DNA of 64,000 nucleotides from Edaphobacter bradus. GTDB taxonomy: Bacteria > Acidobacteriota > Terriglobia > Terriglobales > Acidobacteriaceae. Both the position numbers and the translations under genes were made by a program. The stretch covers positions 124,001 through 188,000 of the forward strand of contig NZ_JAGSYF010000002.1 of the NCBI RefSeq assembly GCF_025685645.1, given 5' to 3'. The notes beneath the pieces are model-generated. The model did not search any database, was not told the origin of the DNA, and worked only from the letters and a program-made list of their open reading frames with translations. This document shows, piece by piece, positions 59,617 to 64,000 of this stretch. Numbering within the stretch: the stretch's first letter is position 1; each line of letters opens with the position of its first letter.

Positions 59617-61602
59617 ATGTTGTCCTCCGCATCACGCTGCCTCTCCATCCTCCTGGCCGTCCTCCTGGCTCAAACCTCGCTCGCACCTGCGCAGAAACAA
59701 CCCGCCCCGCAGCCCCCCCAACAGCCGACGCAACAGAAGGAACCTTCCGACACCCTAGAGCCCGGCCCCGCTCCACCTCCCGGAACCGTCCTCTTCAACC
59801 GCAACATCAACCAGGAGCAGACACCCCAGCCTCCGGCCCAACAGCCGGCTCCCGAAAAGGAGCTGGTCACCCCCACCGACGCCGAGCGCGCCTCCCTCAC
59901 CTTCACCGCCTACGACCTCGCCCTCCACATCTCCCCGGCGACGTCACACCTGGCCGCGCACGCCCAGTTCACGGTCAAAAACACCGGCCCCTCTCCGCTC
60001 CCTCGCCTCGCCCTGCAGCTCTCCTCAACCCTCCACTGGGAGAGCGTCACCCTCCGTACCGCGGGCAGCACCCAGCCCCTCACCTTCGCCGAGCATCCCC
60101 TCGACACCGACGCCGACCACACCGGTCAGGCCACTGAAGCCGTCATCACGCTTCCCCAGCCCCTCGCCCCCGGAACCACCCTCGACCTCACCGCCATCTA
60201 CTCCGGCGAGATCCCCTTCTCCGCCGAGCGCCTCGAGCGCATCGGAGCCCCGCTCGACAAGGCTGCCGCCGCCGACTGGGACGCCATCACCCCCTCGCTC
60301 ACCGCCCTACGCGGCTTCGGGAACGTCCTCTGGTACCCCACCGCCTCGCCCTCCATCCTCCTCGGCGACGGCGCCAAACTCTTCCAGGCACTCGGCCAGG
60401 CCAAACTCCGCCAGTCCCCCGCCACCATCAGCCTCCGCCTCACCGTCGAGTACACCGGCGAGGCCCCCGCCGCCGCATGGTTCTGCGGTCGCCGCGAGGT
60501 CTTCCACACCATCCCCGAGAACCCCGGGACCTCCGTCACCGATACCCCCGGTCTCGCCACAGCCGAGTTCTCCCCCCGAACCCTCGGATTCCGCATCCCC
60601 AGCCTCTTCATTGTCCCCACCGACGCCACCGCGACCGACAACATGCTCCTCTCGGCCATCACCCAGCAGCCCAACGTCCTTCCCAGCTACAACGCTGGCT
60701 TGCAGCTCGTCCGCCCGCTGCTCTCCGACTGGCTCGGCCCCAATCCCCTCGAACCCCTGATCCTCCTCGACCACCCCGGCCAGCCCTTTGAGGACAACGC
60801 CCTCCTCGTCGCCCCCATGCACGCCGCCGACGCCGCCTCGCTCGCGCCCCTCCTCGCCCACTCCCTCACCCACGCCTGGTTCTATTCCTCCCACCCCTGG
60901 CTCAACGAAGGCGTCGCCCAGTTCATGACCCTCCTCTGGGTCGAGCGCAACCAGGGCCGCAACGCCGCCCTCGCCCAACTCCACCAGCAGGTCAACACCC
61001 TCGCCCTCGCCGAGCCCCAGATTACTGGCACCAGCGACCCAGCCACCACAGGCCAGTCCCTCATCGAAGCCCACGACGAAACCACCTACTGCGGCACCAA
61101 ATCCGCCGCCGTCCTCTGGATGCTCCGCTCCCTCACCGGCGACGCCGCACTCAAACATGCACTCGCTCTCTACCGCGACACCGCCGCCCGTAGCCCTAAA
61201 GAGGACGCCGACTCCCACGCCTTCCAGCGCACCCTTGAACAGGCCTCCGGGCGTGACCTCGGCTGGTTCTTCGACGACTGGGTCTACCGCGACCGCGGCC
61301 TTCCTGACCTCTCCATCCTGAACGTCACCCCGCGCGACCTCTCCACCGGCGGCAAGACAAGCTGGCTCGTCTCCGTCGAGGTTCACAACGACGGCTACGC
61401 CGCCGCCGAGGTCCCCATCACGGTCCGCTCCGGCACGCTCACCAAGACCGAGTTCCTCCGCCTCCCAGGCCGCGCCACCGCCTCCACCCGCGTCCTCTTC
61501 GAGGGCATCCCCGCCGAAGTCATCGTCAACGACGGCACCATCCCCGAGCAGACCACCCCCACCCACACCCGCAAGCTAACCCTCACCCAGACAACCAACT
61601 AA
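59617..61602 (+). CDS. M1-family-like protein with degenerate zinc motif
   Basis: This 661-residue secreted protein has a signal peptide (LSILLAVLLAQTSLAPA) and a Pro/Gln-rich linker. The N-terminal half resembles the M1 aminopeptidase beta domain (AYDLALHISPATSHLAAHAQ). The expected HEXXH is HSLTH at residues 415-419, with serine instead of glutamate, followed by HPWLNEGVAQFM. The second glutamate (Glu431) and both histidines are kept. Metal binding may persist but classical peptidase catalysis should be lost. It may be a scaffold or a divergent enzyme. It is just downstream of rlmB on the same strand. Confidence 0.75.
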   Translation: MLSSASRCLSILLAVLLAQTSLAPAQKQPAPQPPQQPTQQKEPSDTLEPGPAPPPGTVLFNRNINQEQTPQPPAQQPAPEKELVTPTDAERASLTFTAYDLALHISPATSHLAAHAQFTVKNTGPSPLPRLALQLSSTLHWESVTLRTAGSTQPLTFAEHPLDTDADHTGQATEAVITLPQPLAPGTTLDLTAIYSGEIPFSAERLERIGAPLDKAAAADWDAITPSLTALRGFGNVLWYPTASPSILLGDGAKLFQALGQAKLRQSPATISLRLTVEYTGEAPAAAWFCGRREVFHTIPENPGTSVTDTPGLATAEFSPRTLGFRIPSLFIVPTDATATDNMLLSAITQQPNVLPSYNAGLQLVRPLLSDWLGPNPLEPLILLDHPGQPFEDNALLVAPMHAADAASLAPLLAHSLTHAWFYSSHPWLNEGVAQFMTLLWVERNQGRNAALAQLHQQVNTLALAEPQITGTSDPATTGQSLIEAHDETTYCGTKSAAVLWMLRSLTGDAALKHALALYRDTAARSPKEDADSHAFQRTLEQASGRDLGWFFDDWVYRDRGLPDLSILNVTPRDLSTGGKTSWLVSVEVHNDGYAAAEVPITVRSGTLTKTEFLRLPGRATASTRVLFEGIPAEVIVNDGTIPEQTTPTHTRKLTLTQTTN

Positions 61603-61642
61603 GCGAGCAGCTTCGCTTCCTGCCGTCGCAGCTGCCTTTCTC

Positions 61643-61690
61643 GTTGTCATTCCAACCGGACCCCGAGCGGAGCCGAGGGGGAAACTCCAG
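61643..61690. repeat. GTCATTCCAACC intergenic repeat copy
   Basis: It reads GTTGTCATTCCAACCGGACC and continues GAGCGGAGCCGAGGGGGAA, a variant of the GTCATTC family. Confidence 0.72.
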
Positions 61691-61696
61691 CTTCCC

Positions 61697-61736
61697 CCCC
61701 AGGATAACCAAGATAACCAAGATAACCAAGATAACC
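61697..61736. repeat. 9-bp tandem repeat (AAGATAACC, about 4 units)
   Basis: GGATAACC is followed by three exact AAGATAACC units just before the stop of the SpoIIE-like phosphatase gene on the other strand. It may vary in copy number between strains. Confidence 0.8.
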
Positions 61737-63014
61737 TCACCTGCTGCGAATCAGGACTACCGTCGCATCATCCGTCCGGTTCGACCCGTGCCCAAAACGC
61801 TGCACCTCTTCAATCAGCCCTTCCACACACGCATCCGGCTGAAGAAAGTGCTCCCGCAGCCGCGCCGGGCCATACTCCTCGTCACGGCTGTTCATGGCCT
61901 CTGTGATGCCGTCCGTGTAGAACAGCAACCGGGTACCGGGCTTCATCTCTATCTTGCACTCCGGATACGAAGACGCACCCAGCCCCAGCGGCAGGCCCGA
62001 ATCGACCTCCAGAAACGAGCACTTGCCGTTGATCAGCAACGGCCGCAGGTGTCCCGCGCTGGCGACAGTAATCTCACGCGCCCGTGCATCGAGCACCGCG
62101 TAGATCATCGTCACAAATTTCCCCATCGGAAAGTCCTCCGACAGCGTCTGGTTCAAACGCACCAGCGTTTGGCTGGGGGAGGAATCCAGCTTCGCCAGCG
62201 AGCGCAGAATCGCTCGTGTGGCCGACATCAGCAACGCCGCCGGCATCCCCTTGCCCGACACGTCGGCGAGCACAATTCCGTAGCGGTCCTCGCCAAGATC
62301 GATGAAATCAAACCAATCGCCGGCCAACGTCCCAGCCGGATGCCACGCCGTCTCAAACGCGAATCCGGAGACCAGTGGAACCGCCTTCAGAAATAACGAC
62401 TGCTGCACCGCCCGCGCATCGTCTGCCTCGCGTTGCATCCTTTCCCGCTCCATACGCTCAACCTGGAACAGGCGTGCATTCTCAATCGCCACCGCAATAT
62501 GCCCTGCCAGCGCCTGCAACACCTGCAACTGGTCGCCGGAAAAAGCGTCCAGCTCCTTATGTTCGACGCTCAGAACACCGACGATCTCGCCCCGCGCCTG
62601 CAGCGGAAGGTCGACCGCGGAGCGCGTCTCCTCCTCGCACTGTACGTAATACGGGTCCAGTCTCACATCCCTCGCGTAACGCATCTTTCCCGTTTTCGCG
62701 ACATGCCCCACCATCCCTTCCCGGCCGATCTTCAGCCGCGCGCCCTTCATGTTGACCGTGCAACCCCTGACGCCTTCGAGAACCATCTCGTCGGTCTCCC
62801 AATCGCGCAGCCACACGGAGACTTCGACGCAGCCGATCGAAGCAGCAATATCATTCACGACCCGCTCCAGCAGAGCATCCATGTCCAGAGTAGACGTAAT
62901 GAGTTCAGCAGCCCGCTGCAGCTTCATCAGGGTTTGAACATAATCGCAGGATGAGTGAATCCGTGAAGGAATACCACCACTGGTATCAATCGGGCGAAGT
63001 GCGGGGGTAGCCAT
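61737..63014 (-). CDS. GAF-domain SpoIIE-type protein phosphatase (RsbU-like)
   Basis: This 425-residue protein has an N-terminal GAF domain (about residues 45-195, ELITSTLDMDALLERVVNDI, GVLSVEHKELDAFS) and a C-terminal PP2C-like SpoIIE phosphatase domain. The phosphatase metal-binding aspartates are in AGDWFDFIDLGEDRYGIVLADVSGKGMPAALLM and LLFYTDGITEAMN. It is likely to dephosphorylate an anti-sigma antagonist in a stress cascade, sensing a small ligand by the GAF domain. AAGGAGGGGTCT precedes the ATG at 63014. No partner switch genes (RsbW/RsbV) are nearby. Confidence 0.87.
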   Translation of the reverse strand: MATPALRPIDTSGGIPSRIHSSCDYVQTLMKLQRAAELITSTLDMDALLERVVNDIAASIGCVEVSVWLRDWETDEMVLEGVRGCTVNMKGARLKIGREGMVGHVAKTGKMRYARDVRLDPYYVQCEEETRSAVDLPLQARGEIVGVLSVEHKELDAFSGDQLQVLQALAGHIAVAIENARLFQVERMERERMQREADDARAVQQSLFLKAVPLVSGFAFETAWHPAGTLAGDWFDFIDLGEDRYGIVLADVSGKGMPAALLMSATRAILRSLAKLDSSPSQTLVRLNQTLSEDFPMGKFVTMIYAVLDARAREITVASAGHLRPLLINGKCSFLEVDSGLPLGLGASSYPECKIEMKPGTRLLFYTDGITEAMNSRDEEYGPARLREHFLQPDACVEGLIEEVQRFGHGSNRTDDATVVLIRSR

Positions 63015-63181
63015 AGACCCCTCCTTGACCGGGGAAACCGGGAACACACACCTCCACCGGTCTGACTTACGAATTAGACGCCGCTGCCACCAACGAGTCG
63101 CAAACTTTAGTCACTGCCGGATGTTCAGGTCTCGCCTCTGAGACCCGAGTTTCGCAGGGTGCTCGGGTACCCATCCCTTTA

Positions 63182-63227
63182 GTTGTCATTCCGACCGAAG
63201 CGAAGCGGAGTGGAGGAATCTGCTGTT
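63182..63227. repeat. GTCATTCCGACC intergenic repeat copy
   Basis: It reads GTTGTCATTCCGACCGAAGC and GGAGTGGAGGAATCTGCTG, then runs into the CTGTTG microsatellite. Confidence 0.78.
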
Positions 63228-63283
63228 GCTGTTGCATTTGCTGTTGCCGTTGCATTTGCCGTTGCTGTTGCTGTTGCTGTTCT
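63219..63283. repeat. CTGTTG-type hexanucleotide microsatellite
   Basis: A 65-base run of CTGTTG/CCGTTG/CATTTG variants (about 10 units) extends the 3' end of one GTCATTC repeat and ends at the next. It may come from slippage in the CTGCTGTT tail of the element. Confidence 0.82.
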
Positions 63284-63285
63284 AG

Positions 63286-63315
63286 GTTGTCATCCCCGAA
63301 GGGGATCTGCTGTTG
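63286..63315. repeat. GTCATCC intergenic repeat copy (short form)
   Basis: This is GTTGTCATCCCCGAAGGGGATCTGCTGTTG, a short form of the GTCATTC family with a CCCC-GAA-GGGG-type mini hairpin. It immediately follows the microsatellite. Confidence 0.7.
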
Positions 63316-63317
63316 CC

Positions 63318-63884
63318 TTAATGCGTAGTCACCTCCGCTCGCTTCTTCCTGCAGAAATCTCTTGTGAGCTTATTGCTCAATCCCTGACTGAAATCGAACC
63401 GCTTGGCCGCCGCGTTCCACCGATACGCCTCACCCTTACATTTGCCGAACTTCGTTCCATCGCTATTCCTGCTCCAATGCCCCGAGAAGATCGCGTGCTC
63501 CGACCGAACCATCTCCACGGCCTTGCCGTGCATCACTGATGCCCCTTCCAGGAACACCATGGACGAAACCATTCCATCTTTTCCTCGAAAGAGCGCAACA
63601 ACGGGTCGACCGTCTTCCATCCGCATGACGGTCATCGCATCGGTATAGGCGCCGCCTGAGCCAAGGTCCACAAGAGCCTCTAACGTTCCCCTGCCAGTGA
63701 CCTCCGCGGTGCGGGAAATCGACACGGCGTAGTGCTCCCCTGCGTCCCGAAACTCCTTTTGGGTCGCCTCTTGGACCTCAGGAAGCATAGCCTTCCAATC
63801 AACCACCGTAGGCGAACTCTCCAGAGCAAACGCACCCGTACATCCGATCATCGAAGCACAAGCCAGAACGACCTCTCTCCGCAT
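63318..63884 (-). CDS. Secreted 188-residue protein of unknown function
   Basis: This protein has a signal peptide (VLACASMIGCTGAFA). The mature part has an alpha-beta arrangement (AYTDAMTVMRMEDGRPVVALFR, SVMHGKAVEMVRSEHAIFSG) and two cysteines (GKCKGE, DFCRKK). No family is recognised. It may bind small molecules in the periplasm. It is an isolated minus-strand gene at the end of the window. Confidence 0.72.
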   Translation of the reverse strand: MRREVVLACASMIGCTGAFALESSPTVVDWKAMLPEVQEATQKEFRDAGEHYAVSISRTAEVTGRGTLEALVDLGSGGAYTDAMTVMRMEDGRPVVALFRGKDGMVSSMVFLEGASVMHGKAVEMVRSEHAIFSGHWSRNSDGTKFGKCKGEAYRWNAAAKRFDFSQGLSNKLTRDFCRKKRAEVTTH

Positions 63885-63930
63885 AAATCCTCACAATGAC
63901 CGCTGCGTTTTCCTTGAATCAATGAGCTTT

Positions 63931-63970
63931 AGGGTGTCCCACCCTTCGCGGCCTTACGCGAAGGGTGGGG
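63931..63970. repeat. REP-like palindrome (distant copy)
   Basis: GTGTCCCACCCTTCGCG and CGCGAAGGGTGGGG form a 14-bp near-perfect palindrome, a variant of the arm of the 41.8-51.7 kb repeat family. Confidence 0.65.
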
Positions 63971-63982
63971 ATGCACAGCCCA

Positions 63983-64000
63983 GTTGTCATTCCGACCGGA
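63983..64000. repeat. GTCATTCCGACC intergenic repeat, cut by the window end
   Basis: GTTGTCATTCCGACCGGA begins here and is cut by the end of the window. Confidence 0.7.

Noticed and set aside
60307..61566. A 419-codon Gly/Glu/Val-rich frame opposite the M1-like gene
   Set aside because: Its composition is that of an antisense shadow in high-GC DNA, and no motif was found.
63219..63283. Coding repeat protein (Gln/Leu repeats)
   Set aside because: The run lies outside any supported gene and is part of the repeat tail.
1..64000. tRNA or rRNA genes
   Set aside because: Reading both strands for T-loop (GGTTCGAATC-type) and rRNA core sequences gave nothing; a tRNAscan run would be the decisive test.

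Overview
The window looks like chromosomal DNA of an Acidobacteriaceae-type member of the Acidobacteriota (Granulicella/Edaphobacter/Terriglobus relatives). This is inferred from an Oar-like TonB-dependent receptor with an N-terminal carboxypeptidase-regulatory fold, two PEP-CTERM proteins, a DUF2934 protein, many ECF-type regulators, a strong C/G preference at third codon positions, and numerous short intergenic palindromic repeats, including the GTCATTC-type element that reads as HSERSEE when translated. No rRNA, tRNA or CRISPR array was recognised.

Layout. 0-10.6 kb is an exopolysaccharide/O-antigen locus: three minus-strand genes (GT2, GT4, Wzx-type flippase), then plus-strand GT2, O-antigen-ligase-like and GT4 genes, a UDP-sugar dehydrogenase and a UDP-sugar 4-epimerase. 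10.7-12.5 kb holds two paralogous PEP-CTERM proteins. 12.8-16.6 kb has a secreted helical-repeat protein and a compact cluster of type III polyketide synthase, acyl carrier protein and ketosynthase. 17-22.4 kb returns to envelope glycan genes (AsnB-like amidotransferase, GT39 transferase, WaaE-like GT2) plus a GNAT. 22.4-27.7 kb carries small envelope proteins, an ECF sigma factor and the Oar-like receptor. 27.8-33.3 kb is central metabolism and osmoprotection (phosphoketolase, acetate kinase, MscS channel). 33.4-39.9 kb holds a giant IPT/propeller lipoprotein and glmS.

39.9-51.7 kb is an accessory region. It starts with a more AT-rich pair, a nitrilase-like protein overlapping a small basic protein, and continues with small membrane, zinc-finger, cupin and secreted proteins. 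These are separated by at least nine copies of a palindromic REP-like repeat and three decayed RAYT (REP-associated tyrosine transposase) remnants. Within it lie an AI-2E-family permease and a redox-stress group (RclR-like AraC regulator, AhpD-like protein, RclC-like membrane protein).

51.7-64 kb is mixed housekeeping and envelope content: FkbM and class I methyltransferases, a BON-domain protein, an ECF sigma operon ending in a LytTR response regulator, RlmB, an M1-like protein with a degenerate zinc motif, and a GAF-SpoIIE phosphatase. More GTCATTC-type repeats close the window.

The best candidates for something new are the nitrilase-like/small-protein pair next to glmS, the type III PKS-ACP-KS cluster, and the REP/RAYT island, whose repeats have entered coding sequence in at least two places (glmS and the araC 3' end).
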